Origin: CAWINX01 sp963837585
GTDB lineage: Bacteria > Actinomycetota > Thermoleophilia > Solirubrobacterales > 70-9
NCBI GenBank assembly: GCA_963837585.1
Contig: CAWINX010000004.1
Span: forward strand, 186,001 to 250,000
Length of the DNA: 64,000 nt
Direction of reading: 5' to 3'
The notes under the pieces were generated by a model. It was not told the origin of the DNA and made no database searches. It saw only the letters and a program-made list of their open reading frames with translations. A program made the position numbers and the translations under genes. Of the stretch, positions 23,042 to 32,708 are shown piece after piece. The first letter of the stretch is position 1; each line of letters starts with the position of its first letter.

Positions 23042-23584
23042 ATGGCTATTCGAGACACATGGCATCGAGCGCTGGTCTACTTCGGCTTGGCCGAGGATCA
23101 CGACTACGGCCCCGAGTACGACGACGGCTACGAGCCGGAGACCGGGTCCGAGGAAATCTTCGATTCGCGAGGGGAGCCGGCATCGGTACGGCGCCTGCCC
23201 ACCGCCCGCCGCGCCCGCCGCGACGAGATCGACGACATCTTCGCCGATGACGAGCCGATCTCGGCGACGCGGACCAGCGTCCTGCGCCCGGTTGGCAACG
23301 GTGGCGACGTGCAGGTGCACCTGGTCATCCCGCGCAACTTCAACGACGCCCAGCAGGTGGCGGACCAGTTCAAGCGCTCGAAGCCGGTCATCCTCAACCT
23401 TCAGACCACCGATCACGAGCTCTCGAAGCGACTGATCGACTTCGCTTCCGGCCTCACCTACGCGATGGACGGTGGGATGCAGCGGATTGCCGAGAAGGTC
23501 TTCCTCCTCACCCCCCGCAACGTCGAGGTCTCAGCCGAAGAAAAGGCTCGGTTGATCGACAAGGGGTTCTTCAACCAGTCCTGA
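23042..23584 (+). CDS. sepF: Cell division protein SepF
   Basis: SepF links FtsZ to the membrane during septation and is the main FtsZ anchor in actinobacteria. It has 180 residues: a short N-terminal region (MAIRDTWHRALVYFGL) fitting the amphipathic membrane-binding helix, an acidic linker, and the SepF domain from about residue 85 with KPVILNLQ and RLIDFASGLTYAMDG. A possible -10 box CATAAT lies at 22991-22996. No clear ribosome-binding site precedes the ATG. Confidence 0.95.
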   Translation: MAIRDTWHRALVYFGLAEDHDYGPEYDDGYEPETGSEEIFDSRGEPASVRRLPTARRARRDEIDDIFADDEPISATRTSVLRPVGNGGDVQVHLVIPRNFNDAQQVADQFKRSKPVILNLQTTDHELSKRLIDFASGLTYAMDGGMQRIAEKVFLLTPRNVEVSAEEKARLIDKGFFNQS

Positions 23585-23599
23585 CGTAGTCTCCCGGCG

Positions 23600-24348
23600 A
23601 TGATCGTCGGGTTCGTCGGATCGGGAAACATGGCCGCCGCGATGGCGCGGGGGTGGGCGGGTTCGTTTGAGCGGATGCTGTTCACCGACTCTGGGTCCGG
23701 CCGTGCCGCCGAGTTGGCTCGGGAGGTCGACGGGGAGGCGATCGAGTCGAATGCGGCGCTCGCCGAGTCCGCCGACCTGATCGTCATCGCCGTCAAGCCG
23801 GCCCGCCTGGGCGACGTTGCCGCCGAGATCGGCACCACCGACAAGGCGGTCGTCTCACTGCTCGGGGCGACCTCGCTGGGCACGGTCGCAGCCGCCTTTC
23901 CCGACGCCGATGTCTTCCGGGTGATGCCGAACGTGGGCGTCGAGGTGCGTCGGGGCGTCCTCTGCTTTGCCGCCACGGGCGACGGGTCGGCCTGGGTCCA
24001 GGGGGCCCTGGAGGTCTTGGGGCGCGTCGTCGAGCTTCCCGACGAGGATTTCGACGCCGCAACGGCGGTGATGGGCTGCGCTCCCGCGTACCTGGCGCTC
24101 GCCATCGAAGCGATCGCGGACGCCGGGGGAAGGCGGGCCTCGATCCCAAGCTGGCGCGGGAGCTGGTGGTCGACACTGCCGCCGGAACTGCGGAGCTTTT
24201 GCGTCACCACCAGCCTGCCGCCGTGCAGCAGGCCGTCGCCTCGCCGGGAGGGAGCACCGAAGCCGGCATGGAGGCGCTGGAGCGAGAGGGCGTCCGAAAG
24301 GCCTTCGAAGCGGCCGTGGAGGCCTCACTGGCGAGGATGCGCGGGTGA
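23600..24348 (+). CDS. proC: Pyrroline-5-carboxylate reductase, frameshifted
   Basis: ProC makes proline from pyrroline-5-carboxylate with NAD(P)H. The Rossmann start (GFVGSGNMAAAMARG), IAVKPARL and VMPNVGVEVRRG are in frame 1. The dimerisation domain, with LARELVVDTAAGTAELL and SPGGSTEAGMEALE, is in another frame. One missing A at 24130-24131 would join them as DAGGKAGLDPKLA. It is followed by yggT with a four-base overlap. Confidence 0.93.
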
Positions 24349-24647
24349 TCCCTCTGGCCCTGTCGCGGGCGGACGTCGCCAACTACGTCAACGCCCTCTT
24401 CATCGTCTACATCGTCCTCGTCTTCGCGAACGTCCTGATTTCCTACATTCCCCGCGTTCCGCACAACCGCCCGTTGAGGACGGTGCTCGATTTCGTCACC
24501 GAGACGACGAATCCCTATCTCAACCTCTTCCGCCGTTTCCTGCCGCCGATCGGCGGCGGCGGCTTCGCCCTCGACCTCAGTCCGATCATCGGGGTGTTCG
24601 TGCTGCTCCTCCTCCAGGCGCTCCTCGTCGGCCTGATCGCAGGGTGA
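24345..24647 (+). CDS. YggT family membrane protein
   Basis: A 100-residue protein with two hydrophobic segments (about 10-35 and 75-98) around a conserved loop with TNPYLNLFRRFLPP. YggT proteins cluster with sepF and proC and are implicated in envelope or osmotic functions; the mechanism is unknown. It starts at GTG 24345 and overlaps both neighbours by four bases. Confidence 0.9.
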   Translation: MIPLALSRADVANYVNALFIVYIVLVFANVLISYIPRVPHNRPLRTVLDFVTETTNPYLNLFRRFLPPIGGGGFALDLSPIIGVFVLLLLQALLVGLIAG

Positions 24648-25102
24648 GCGGTTCAAGGGCCCGCGCCTGGGGCCTGGCGGCCGCCCTCGCCGCTTTCGTC
24701 CTTGCCCTCGATCAGGGCGCCAAGGCCCTCGTCGAGAACCGCATCGCCCCCGGGGAGCACGCGGAGCTGCTGGGGCCGCTGAAGCTCACCCTCGCGCACA
24801 ACAGCGGTGTCGCCTTCGGGCTCGCGGGCGGAGGGGGGACGGCACTTGTCCTGGTCACGGTTGCCGCGCTTGCCTTCGTCGGGTACCTCTTCGGGCGCGA
24901 TCCGACCAGGTCCGGGATGTGGGTGGCGGTCGGGCTGATCGTCGGCGGGGCACTCGGCAACCTCCTTGACAGGTTGCGGATCGACTCGGTCACCGATTTC
25001 ATCGCGCTGCCGCATTGGCCGCCCTTCAACCTCGCCGATGTGGCGATCACCGCGGGCGTTGTCCTACTCGCCGCGATCTACCTCCGGGAGGGTGAGGGAT
25101 GA
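24644..25102 (+). CDS. lspA: Lipoprotein signal peptidase (signal peptidase II)
   Basis: A 152-residue integral membrane aspartyl protease that cleaves signal peptides of prolipoproteins. Four hydrophobic segments are visible. The catalytic Asp residues lie in GNLLDRLR...VTDFI and in FNLADVAI, and HNSGVAFGL is the usual NxGxAF block. It starts at GTG 24644, overlapping yggT, and overlaps the pseudouridine synthase gene by ATGA, the order found in many bacteria. Confidence 0.95.
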   Translation: MSGSRARAWGLAAALAAFVLALDQGAKALVENRIAPGEHAELLGPLKLTLAHNSGVAFGLAGGGGTALVLVTVAALAFVGYLFGRDPTRSGMWVAVGLIVGGALGNLLDRLRIDSVTDFIALPHWPPFNLADVAITAGVVLLAAIYLREGEG

Positions 25103-25779
25103 GCGGCGCAGAACTTCGCGTCGTTCACCTCGACGAGTGGCTGGCGGTGGTCGACAAGCCCGCCGGCCTCGTCGTCCATCCCGCGCCTTCTCATTCCGGG
25201 CCGACCCTCGTCGACGAGTTGGGGGAGATCCTCGGCGGCGGCGCCGATCCGGAGCGCCCGGGGATCGTCCATCGCCTCGACAAGGAGACCAGCGGCCTGC
25301 TCGTCGTCGCCCGCACCGACGAGGTCCACGCGGAGCTCCAAGCCCGGGTCCAGAGGCGCGAGGTCGAGCGGCTCTACCTGGCCCTGGCCGGCGGGCACCT
25401 CGCCTCCCGCACCGGGACGATCGACGCCCCGATCGGCCGCGCCGCCCGGCAGCGTCACCGAATGGCGGTCTCCGGAGCGGCCTCGCGCCAGGCGCGCACC
25501 CATTTCACGGTGCGGGAGCGACTCGCCTCGGACACCTTCCTCGAAGCGCGCCTTGAGACGGGGCGCACCCACCAAATCCGCGCTCACTTCTCGGCGATCG
25601 GCCACCCACTGGTTGGCGACGCCACCTATGGAGGGGAGGAGAAATACGGCCTTGCGCGTCAATTCCTGCACGCGCACCGGCTCGCGTTCGCCCACCCGGT
25701 CACCGGCGAGGCGCTCGACTTCTCCTCCGGGCTTCCGGCAGACCTCCTCGCCGCCCTCGAGGCGGCCCGCAGCGCCTGA
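25099..25779 (+). CDS. RluA-family RNA pseudouridine synthase
   Basis: The catalytic Asp lies in HRLDKETSGLLVV. LETGRTHQIRAH and HPLVGDATYGG are conserved further on. At 226 residues the protein lacks the N-terminal S4 domain seen in most RluD proteins downstream of lspA, so the precise rRNA site is uncertain. It begins with an ATGA overlap behind GGGAGGGTGAGGG. Confidence 0.93.
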   Translation: MSGAELRVVHLDEWLAVVDKPAGLVVHPAPSHSGPTLVDELGEILGGGADPERPGIVHRLDKETSGLLVVARTDEVHAELQARVQRREVERLYLALAGGHLASRTGTIDAPIGRAARQRHRMAVSGAASRQARTHFTVRERLASDTFLEARLETGRTHQIRAHFSAIGHPLVGDATYGGEEKYGLARQFLHAHRLAFAHPVTGEALDFSSGLPADLLAALEAARSA

Positions 25780-25913
25780 GGGCGGCCCTCTCTACAATCC
25801 CCGGTCCTTCCAACTAACCCCCGTCGAAGCCGAATCGGGTCCTGCCCGGCCCAATAGCCGGGTCCGCCGAAGCCGACGGGTGAGCGTCGCCAAACCCACC
25901 AAGGAGAATCGCA
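25780..25913 (+). promoter_or_regulatory. Probable promoter and leader of rpsB-tsf
   Basis: A TACAAT -10 box is at 25793-25798, with no convincing -35 box. About 110 bases of leader follow, with GC-rich complementary stretches (for example near 25839-25865), and an AAGGAG site just before the rpsB ATG. S2 autoregulation through its leader is known in other bacteria; whether it applies here cannot be decided from sequence. Confidence 0.45.
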
Positions 25914-26921
25914 ATGCCAGAGGCAGGCCTCAAAGAGCTGCTGGAAGCCGGAGTCCACTTCGGCCACCAGACGCGTCGCTGGAACCCGAACATGCGCCGC
26001 TACATCCACGGCGAGCTGGACGGGATCCACGTCATCGACCTTCTGCAAACCGAGGCGCTGCTGGAGAACGCGCGCCGCTTCGCGGGCGAGCTGTCCAGCG
26101 GCGGCGGCACCGTGCTCTTCGTCGGCACCAAGAAGCAGGCCAGCGACGCCGTCAAGGAATGGGCCGACCGCTGCCAGATGCCGTACGTGAACAAGCGCTG
26201 GCTCGGCGGTCTGCTGACCAACTTCAACACGATGTCGGCGCGGATCGGCCGCCTCCACGAGCTGACGCAGTGGCAGGAGGACGGAAAACTCGATCTGCTG
26301 CCCACCAAGGAGCGGATGGGGATGCAGGCTGAGCTCGCCAAGCTCGAGTTCAACCTCGGTGGGGTCCGCGACATGGAGCGGCTGCCCGACGCCGTCTTCG
26401 TCACCGACCTGAAAACGGAGGAGATCGCCGTCCGTGAGGCCGCCCGCCTGCGGATTCCGATCATCGGCCTGGTCGACACCAACTGCGACCCGACTCCGAT
26501 CGACTACGTGATCCCCGGAAACGACGACGCGATTCGCTCCTGTCAGCTGATCGTCGGGACGATCGGCGCCGCGATCGAGACCGGCGCGAGCGCATGGAGG
26601 GTCCAGGAGGAGAAGCGCCTCGCCGAGGAGATGGAGCGGCGACGCAAGGACGAAGAGGAGCGGAAAAAGCGGGAAGAGGAGGAGAAAGAGCGAGTCGCGG
26701 CCGAAGAAGCGGCGAAACAGGCGGCTGCTCAGGGACAGGCTGAAGGTTCAAGCGCCCCAGCCGCGGGTCCTGTCGCCGCAGGGAACCCCGCCTGCGGGAG
26801 AAACCCTACCGACGACCTCAGGAGGGTGGATCGTGAGCGTTACTGCAGCCGATGTGAAGGCCTTGAGGGACAGGACCGGGGCCGCAATGATGGATTGCAA
26901 GGCCGCGCTGGGCGAGGCTGA
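25914..26921 (+). CDS. rpsB: 30S ribosomal protein S2
   Basis: Residues 1-225 are a clear S2: LLEAGVHFGHQTRRWNPNM at the start, LFVGTKKQA, RWLGGLLTNF, and VTDLKTEEIAVREA. A long charged Glu/Arg/Lys helix and an Ala-rich tail follow, as in many actinobacterial S2 proteins. The frame stays open to 26921, overlapping tsf by 89 bases. That is abnormal, and the last 35 residues look non-native. In a third frame a stop would overlap the tsf GTG at 26833, so an indel near 26760-26830 is suspected. Confidence 0.93.
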   Translation: MPEAGLKELLEAGVHFGHQTRRWNPNMRRYIHGELDGIHVIDLLQTEALLENARRFAGELSSGGGTVLFVGTKKQASDAVKEWADRCQMPYVNKRWLGGLLTNFNTMSARIGRLHELTQWQEDGKLDLLPTKERMGMQAELAKLEFNLGGVRDMERLPDAVFVTDLKTEEIAVREAARLRIPIIGLVDTNCDPTPIDYVIPGNDDAIRSCQLIVGTIGAAIETGASAWRVQEEKRLAEEMERRRKDEEERKKREEEEKERVAAEEAAKQAAAQGQAEGSSAPAAGPVAAGNPACGRNPTDDLRRVDRERYCSRCEGLEGQDRGRNDGLQGRAGRG

Positions 26922-27438
26922 GGGCGACGTCGATCGCGCGATCGAGATCCTCCGCGTCAAGGGACAGGCTTCGGCCGCCAAGCGCGAGGGTCGCGGTACC
27001 AGCGAAGGCGTCGTCGCCTCCTACATCCACGCCAACGACAAGGTCGGCGCGATGGTCGAGGTGCAGTGCGAAACCGATTTCGTCGCCCGCAACGAGGACT
27101 TCAAGGTGTTCGCCTACGAGGTGGCCCTCCATGTCGCGGCGACGGCGCCGAAGTACGTCTCCTCCGAAGAGATCCCCGAGGATGAGCGTGAAGCGGAGCG
27201 TCGCGTCTTCGAGGAGAAGGCGCGCGAGGAAGGCAAGCCCGACGAGGTGGTTTCGAAAATCGTCGACGGGCAGCTCGCCAAGTGGGCCAAGGAGGTCGCC
27301 CTGCTCGACCAGTCCCACGTCAACGCCGAGAAGCATGACTCGAAGTCGATCGAGCAGCTGCGCCAGGAGCTGGCGGCGAAGACCGGCGAGAACGTCAGGA
27401 TCGCGCGCTTCGCCTACTTCCGCGTCGGCGAGGACTGA
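26833..27438 (+). CDS. tsf: Elongation factor Ts
   Basis: EF-Ts exchanges GDP on EF-Tu. It has 201 residues. The N-terminal UBA-like domain contains ALRDRTGAAMMDCKAAL, and the core carries CETDFVARNEDF. It starts at GTG 26833, eight bases after a strong AGGAGGG site. The protein has one core subdomain and is shorter than the E. coli protein, as is common in actinobacteria and thermophiles. Confidence 0.96.
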   Translation: MSVTAADVKALRDRTGAAMMDCKAALGEAEGDVDRAIEILRVKGQASAAKREGRGTSEGVVASYIHANDKVGAMVEVQCETDFVARNEDFKVFAYEVALHVAATAPKYVSSEEIPEDEREAERRVFEEKAREEGKPDEVVSKIVDGQLAKWAKEVALLDQSHVNAEKHDSKSIEQLRQELAAKTGENVRIARFAYFRVGED

Positions 27439-27482
27439 AAGTCAACACCCCCTCCCGGCGGGCGGTAGGCTCGCGCCCGGAC

Positions 27483-28220
27483 ATGCCCGAAACGCCTCGA
27501 TTCAGCCGCATCCTCCTGAAGCTCTCAGGCGAAGCGTTGATGGGGAACCTCTCCTACGGCACCGATGCCGGCGAGGTCGACCGGATCGCCCGCCAGGTGG
27601 CCGCGACCCGCGAGCGTGGGGTGGAGGTGGCGATAGTCGTCGGCGCCGGCAACATCCACCGCGGTCTCGAGGCGGCGGCGAAGGGGATGGATCGGGCCAC
27701 CGGCGACTACATGGGAATGCTCGCCACCGTCCTCAACGCGCTCACCCTCCAGGACGCGCTCGAGAAGCTCGGCGCGCACACCCGGGTGATGTCGGCGATC
27801 GACGTGAAGGAAGTGGCCGAGCCCTACATTCGCCGCCGAGCGATGCGCCACCTGGAGAAGGGCCGGGTGGTGATCTTCGCCGCCGGGACGGGCAACCCGT
27901 TCTTCACCACCGATACCGCGGCGGCCCTGCGCGCCCTGGAGATCCACGCCGAGACGATCCTGATGGCGAAGAACGGGGTGGAAGGGGTCTACGACGCCGA
28001 CCCCGCGACGCATCCCGAGGCCGAGTTCATCCCCGAGATCACCCACCGCGAGGCAATCGAGCGGGGCCTCAAGGTGATGGATTCGACCGCCCTCTCGCTC
28101 TGCATGGACAATGACCTGCCGATCTACGTCTTCAACATGGGGGACGAGCGCAACATAGATAGGATCGTCAGCGGCGAGAGGGTGGGCACGCTGGTTTCCG
28201 GCGCGCCCGCAAACCACTGA
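27483..28220 (+). CDS. pyrH: Uridylate kinase
   Basis: PyrH phosphorylates UMP to UDP. It is a 245-residue amino-acid-kinase-fold hexamer subunit with RILLKLSGEAL, VVGAGNIHRG, AAGTGNPFFTTDTAA and AKNGVEGVYDADP. It follows tsf and precedes frr, the near-universal order. Confidence 0.97.
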   Translation: MPETPRFSRILLKLSGEALMGNLSYGTDAGEVDRIARQVAATRERGVEVAIVVGAGNIHRGLEAAAKGMDRATGDYMGMLATVLNALTLQDALEKLGAHTRVMSAIDVKEVAEPYIRRRAMRHLEKGRVVIFAAGTGNPFFTTDTAAALRALEIHAETILMAKNGVEGVYDADPATHPEAEFIPEITHREAIERGLKVMDSTALSLCMDNDLPIYVFNMGDERNIDRIVSGERVGTLVSGAPANH

Positions 28221-28233
28221 GAACGGGGCCCAG

Positions 28234-28797
28234 GTGGAGTTGATCGACGAACTGCTCGACGACGCGAAGGACCGGATGCAGAAGTCGGTCGAGTCGAGCC
28301 GTGGCGAGCTGGCCACCGTGCGCACCGGCCGCGCCTCACCGCACCTGCTGGACCGGATAACCGTCGACTACTACGGCACCCCGACCCCGCTCAAACAGCT
28401 CGCCAACGTCGCCACGACCGACGCCCGGCTGCTGACCGTGACGCCCTACGACAAGTCTTCGATCGCGACGATCGAGAAGTCGATCCTCGATTCCGACATC
28501 GGCCTCACTCCCAGCAACGACGGCAACGTGATTCGCCTCGGGATCCCCGAGCTGACCGAAGAGCGGCGCCGCGAGATGGTCAAGGTCGTACACGGGGTCG
28601 CCGAGGAGGGCCGCGTCGCGGTGAGGAACATCCGCCGCGACGTCATGCAGGACCTACGCGACCTGAAAAAAGAGGGGGAGGCCGGCGAGGACGACGAGCG
28701 CCGCGGCGAGGCAACCCTTCAGAAGCAGACGGACGAGGCGATCGCCGAGATCGACGCCCTGCTCAAGGGCAAGGAAGAAGAGATTCTCGAGGTTTGA
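28234..28797 (+). CDS. frr: Ribosome recycling factor
   Basis: RRF splits post-termination ribosomes together with EF-G. Its 187 residues begin at GTG 28234. RTGRASPHLLD, YYGTPTPLKQLANV, and RLGIPELTEERRREMVKVVH are signature blocks. It overlaps uppS by four bases. Confidence 0.97.
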   Translation: MELIDELLDDAKDRMQKSVESSRGELATVRTGRASPHLLDRITVDYYGTPTPLKQLANVATTDARLLTVTPYDKSSIATIEKSILDSDIGLTPSNDGNVIRLGIPELTEERRREMVKVVHGVAEEGRVAVRNIRRDVMQDLRDLKKEGEAGEDDERRGEATLQKQTDEAIAEIDALLKGKEEEILEV

Positions 28798-29462
28798 GCC
28801 CTGCGCGGTACGTAGCGATCATCACCGACGGCAACGGCCGCTGGGCGCAGCAGCGGGGGATGCCGGCGGTCGAAGGGCACCGTGTCGGCGCCGACGTCGT
28901 CAAGGCGCGCCTGCGCGACGCGGTCGAGCTGGGGGTCGAGGAGCTGACCGTCTTCTCCTTCTCGACCGAGAACTGGTCTCGCCCCGCCGAGGAGGTCGCC
29001 GGCCTGATGAAGATGTTCGGCGAGCGGATCGACGCCGAGACTCCGGAGCTCGACGGGGAAGGCGTGCGGATGCGTTTCATCGGCCGCCGCGAAGGCGTCG
29101 ATCCCGCCCTGGTCGAGCGGATGAACTGGGCCGAGGAGAAGACCGCCGGCAACGAGCGAATTACCCTCTTCATAGCCTTCAACTACGGCGGTAGGGCGGA
29201 GATCGTCGATGCGGCGCGAACCTTTCAAGGGGGCTCGGAAGAGGACTTTCGCCGCCACCTGTACGCACCCGAGATGCACGATCCAGACCTCCTGATACGA
29301 ACCAGCGGAGAGCAACGCGTCTCCAATTATCTGCTCTGGCAGTGCGCCTACTCGGAGCTGGTCTTTCGCGACGAGCTCTGGCCCGACTTCAGCCGCGCCG
29401 CGTTCGAGGAGTCGTTGCGCGAGTTCGAGCGGCGGCAGCGACGCTTCGGGGCGAGGGCCTAG
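28794..29462 (+). CDS. uppS: Isoprenyl (undecaprenyl) diphosphate synthase, cis type
   Basis: This enzyme elongates prenyl diphosphate to the lipid carrier for peptidoglycan. It has 222 residues and starts at TTG 28794, coupled to frr. The catalytic Asp lies in ITDGNGRWA, where most homologues have Met-Asp; here Thr precedes the Asp. The downstream VFSFSTENW, DLLIRTSGEQRVSNYLLWQ and ELWPDF blocks are intact. Chain length cannot be predicted from sequence. Confidence 0.95.
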   Translation: MSPARYVAIITDGNGRWAQQRGMPAVEGHRVGADVVKARLRDAVELGVEELTVFSFSTENWSRPAEEVAGLMKMFGERIDAETPELDGEGVRMRFIGRREGVDPALVERMNWAEEKTAGNERITLFIAFNYGGRAEIVDAARTFQGGSEEDFRRHLYAPEMHDPDLLIRTSGEQRVSNYLLWQCAYSELVFRDELWPDFSRAAFEESLREFERRQRRFGARA

Positions 29463-29464
29463 CC

Positions 29465-30413
29465 GTGTCGCGGGACCGCGAAGCAGACGAAGGCCGGCCC
29501 CTGCCCGAGCACTTCAGCCTGCGTGACGAGGAGAACCTCTTCGAGGGGCTGGACGACCCGGTCGCGCGAGGAGCGCCCCAGGCCGTCGCCGAAACCGCCC
29601 CCGCGCCGACTGCGCCTGCGCGGAGAGACGGCGAAAAGGATCCTCGTCGCGATTCCCTGGATCGCCTTCGCGATCGCGATCATCGTGGCCGGGGGGCCGA
29701 TCTTCGCGATCGCGATGGTGGCGATCGGCGTCGTCGGCCTGCACGAGTACTTCGCGATGACCGAAGAGTTTCGCCCGATCACGACGGCCGCCTACATCGC
29801 GATCGCGGCGCTGATCGCCGCCGCGCACTTCGGCACGTCCTTCAACGTCCTGCTGGTCCTGGCGGCATCGTTCCCGCTGCTTTTCGCCTTCGGCCTGGCG
29901 CAGCGCCACCGCGAGGCAATCACGGTCTCGATGGGGATCACGCTGCTCGGCCTGATCTGGATCGGCATCCCACTGGTCCACGCCGTACTGCTTCGCAACC
30001 TGCCTCATCACGGCGCCGCCCTGCTGGTCGACGTCCTGGTCGGCACCTTCGCCACCGATACAGCCGCATACGCGACCGGCCGCATGTTCGGGTCCCACAA
30101 AATCGCCCCCACCCTCTCTCCCAACAAGACCCTGGAAGGACTGGTCGGCGGCTTCGTGATCGGCACGATGGCGTTCTGGTTCGCCGGGCTCTATCAGGAC
30201 TGGCTCTCGGGAATCGACGCGCTCGCAATCGGCGCCGCGGTCGCCGCGGTCGGGCCCGTCGGCGACCTATTCGAGTCGATGCTGAAGCGGGACCTCGGCA
30301 AAAAGGACACCGGCACGCTGTTCGGCGCGCACGGCGGCCTGCTGGACCGCCTCGACGCCGTCTTCTTCACCGTGGTCGTCGGCTACTACCTGGCGATTCA
30401 GCTCGTGTACTGA
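29465..30413 (+). CDS. cdsA: Phosphatidate cytidylyltransferase, frameshifted
   Basis: CdsA makes CDP-diacylglycerol, precursor of all phospholipids. A roughly 50-residue acidic cytosolic N-terminus starts at GTG 29465. The membrane core, with several hydrophobic helices and the CdsA signature near 30280-30360 (SMLKRDLGKKD, then HGGLLDRLD), continues in a second frame. Dropping one G at 29622-29623 joins them. The intact pgsA downstream uses its product. Confidence 0.92.
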
Positions 30414-30432
30414 GCTACCTACACTCCTTTAG

Positions 30433-31579
30433 ATGAAGAAGCTCGTGATCCTCGGCAGCACCGGGTCGATCGGCACGCAGGCACTGGAGATCGTCGCCGC
30501 GTCCGAGGAGCTCCAGGTGGTCGGGCTGGCCGCCGGCTCCAGGTGGGAGTTGGCGCTGGAGCAGGCCAAACAGCACGGCGTTCCCGTCGTCGCGCTCGGC
30601 GACCCCGAGGCAGCCGAGAGCGCGCGTGGAGCGTGGAACGGCCGCGTCCTCTCTGGCGAGGAGGGCATCCGCGAGCTGATCGTCTCCTCCGGCGCGGACC
30701 TGATCCTCAACGGGATGGTCGGAGCGGCCGGGCTCGGCCCGACCATCGTCGCGCTCACCGAGGGCATCGACGTGGCGCTCGCCAACAAGGAGAGCCTTGT
30801 GATCGGCGGCGATCTGACGATGGCGCTCGCCGAGGCGACCGGCGCCCGCCTGCTTCCCGTCGACTCCGAGCATTCGGCCCTCTTCCAGCTGATCGGCTCC
30901 GAACCGCCGGGCACGGTCGAGCGGCTCGTGCTCACCGCCTCGGGCGGGCCGTTCCGCGGTCGCACCGACCTCTCGGGCGTCACGATCGAGGACGCCCTCG
31001 CGCATCCCACCTGGGCGATGGGAGGGCGGATCACAATCGACTGCGCGACGCTGATGAACAAGGGCTTCGAAGCGATCGAGGCCCACCACCTCTTCGGCGT
31101 CCCATACGAGCGGATCGACGTCGTCGTCCACCCACAGTCGATCGTCCACTCGCTGATCGACCTCAACGACGGAGCCACCCTCGCGCACCTCGGCTACCCC
31201 GACATGAAGGTGCCGATCTCCTACGCCCTCCATCACCCCGAGCGCGCCGACGTCGACGTGCCGCGACTCGACCTCGCCGCGGTCGGGAGCCTCGCCTTCG
31301 AGGAGCCCGACCTCGAGACCTTCGCCTGCCTGCGCCTGGCGCTGGAGGCGGGCCGGGAGGGCGGCGTCGCGCCCTGCGTGCTGAACGCCGCCGATGAGGT
31401 CGCTGTCGCGGCCTTCCTCGATGGGCGGATCGGCTTCACCGCGATCGCCGAGGTGATCGAGCGGGTCCTGGGCGAGATGCCGACCAGCGCCGGTCGGGCA
31501 CTTCGACGACCTCTTCGCCGCCGACGCCGAGGCCCGACGCCGCGCCGAAGAGCAGGTTGGCGGGTTGGCAAGGGTATGA
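30433..31579 (+). CDS. dxr: 1-deoxy-D-xylulose 5-phosphate reductoisomerase, frameshifted at the end
   Basis: Dxr converts DXP to MEP in the non-mevalonate pathway. The NADPH-binding GSTGSIGTQALEIV, ALANKESLV, VDSEHSALFQ, ASGGPFRG and the metal/substrate segment MNKGFEAIEAHHLF are all present. After MPTSAGR the frame should continue HFDDLFAADAEARRR and stop at TGA 31577-31579. Instead an extra G (31496-31498) puts it into the frame of the next gene, creating a false fusion. The true stop overlaps the rseP ATG. Confidence 0.95.
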
Positions 31580-32667
31580 GCTGGCTGCTGGTCATCTTCG
31601 GCTTCTGCCTGCTGGTCGTCCTCCACGAGGCCGGTCACTTCTTCGCCGCCAAGGCGACGGGGATGCGGGTCGAGAAGTTCTTCCTCTTCATCGGGCCGAA
31701 GCTGGTCTCGTTCAAAAGGGGAGAGACCGAGTACGGCATCGCCGCATTCCCGATCGGCGGCTACGTGAAGATCACCGGGATGAACCCGGACGAGGAGCTG
31801 CCTCCCGACGTCGTCCACCGCGGCTACTACCACCAGCCGGTCTGGAAGCGAATCGTCGTAATCGGGGCGGGGCCGGCGGTGAACATCGCGCTCGCCTTCG
31901 TGATCCTCTTTGGGCTCTATTTGTTCAACGCGCAGAATCCAACCCAGACCATCGGCACCGTCGTCTCCGGGTCCCCGGCATCGAAAGCGCTGGTGGCAGG
32001 CGACAAGCTCGTCGCGGTGGATGGACACTCCTATCCGCGGGCAAGCCTCGAGGATCGCCTCACGCGCTTCTCCGACGCGATCTCTTCGCATCGCTGCGCC
32101 GGCGAGCTGAAGAGTGGCTGCCGGGCGACCGATCCGGTGCAGTTGACGGTCGCACGCGACGGTGGGCGACGCACCTTCACCCTCTACCCGACCTACGACT
32201 CTTCAATCCAAAAGATGCGGATCGGGGTGGCCTACAAGAACGTCGCAGCTCCAGTTGGCGCGGGCACGGCCGCGTCCGATGCCCTCGACTCGATGTGGCT
32301 CGTTACCCACAGGACCGCCTCCGTCTTCGCCAACATCTTCAACTCCCAAGAACGCAAGCAGGTCTCGGGGATCGTCGGCGTCAGCGACGTGGCCCATCAG
32401 ACCGTCAACGTCGGCCTCACCCCTTCGCTGCTCCTGCTCGCCCTGGTCAGCCTCTCGCTGGGCCTGATCAACCTGCTGCCCTTCCTACCGCTGGACGGCG
32501 GCCACATCTTCTGGAGCCTGGTGGAGAAAGTTCGTGGGCGACCGGTCTCCTTCAGCGTCATGGAGCGAGCAAGCGTGCTCGGCTTCGTCCTGGTCGCGAT
32601 GCTGATGTTCATCGGCCTCAGCAACGACATCGGCCGCCTCAACAACGGCGGCTTCCACGTTCGCTAG
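31576..32667 (+). CDS. rseP: Site-2 protease (RseP/M50 family)
   Basis: This intramembrane zinc metalloprotease has 363 residues. HEAGHFF at residues 17-23 forms the active site in the first membrane helix, and a later LPFLPLDGGH supplies the third ligand. A PDZ domain lies between (VVSGSPASKAL, GDKLVAVDG). Homologues cleave anti-sigma factors or remnant signal peptides. The dxr-rseP-ispG order is conserved in actinobacteria. Confidence 0.94.
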   Translation: MSWLLVIFGFCLLVVLHEAGHFFAAKATGMRVEKFFLFIGPKLVSFKRGETEYGIAAFPIGGYVKITGMNPDEELPPDVVHRGYYHQPVWKRIVVIGAGPAVNIALAFVILFGLYLFNAQNPTQTIGTVVSGSPASKALVAGDKLVAVDGHSYPRASLEDRLTRFSDAISSHRCAGELKSGCRATDPVQLTVARDGGRRTFTLYPTYDSSIQKMRIGVAYKNVAAPVGAGTAASDALDSMWLVTHRTASVFANIFNSQERKQVSGIVGVSDVAHQTVNVGLTPSLLLLALVSLSLGLINLLPFLPLDGGHIFWSLVEKVRGRPVSFSVMERASVLGFVLVAMLMFIGLSNDIGRLNNGGFHVR

Positions 32668-32708
32668 GCGCTTACGCCTCGCCTTGGACCCCTCGCTAGG
32701 CTCTCCAC

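Noticed and set aside
30415..32091. 558-residue minus-strand frame
   Set aside because: Antisense to dxr and rseP, with no recognisable domain; long antisense frames are common at this GC content.
30433..32667. Apparent 744-residue Dxr-RseP fusion
   Set aside because: An extra G at 31496-31498 shifts dxr into the rseP frame. In the correct frame dxr ends HFDDLFAADAEARRR and stops with a TGA overlapping the rseP ATG.
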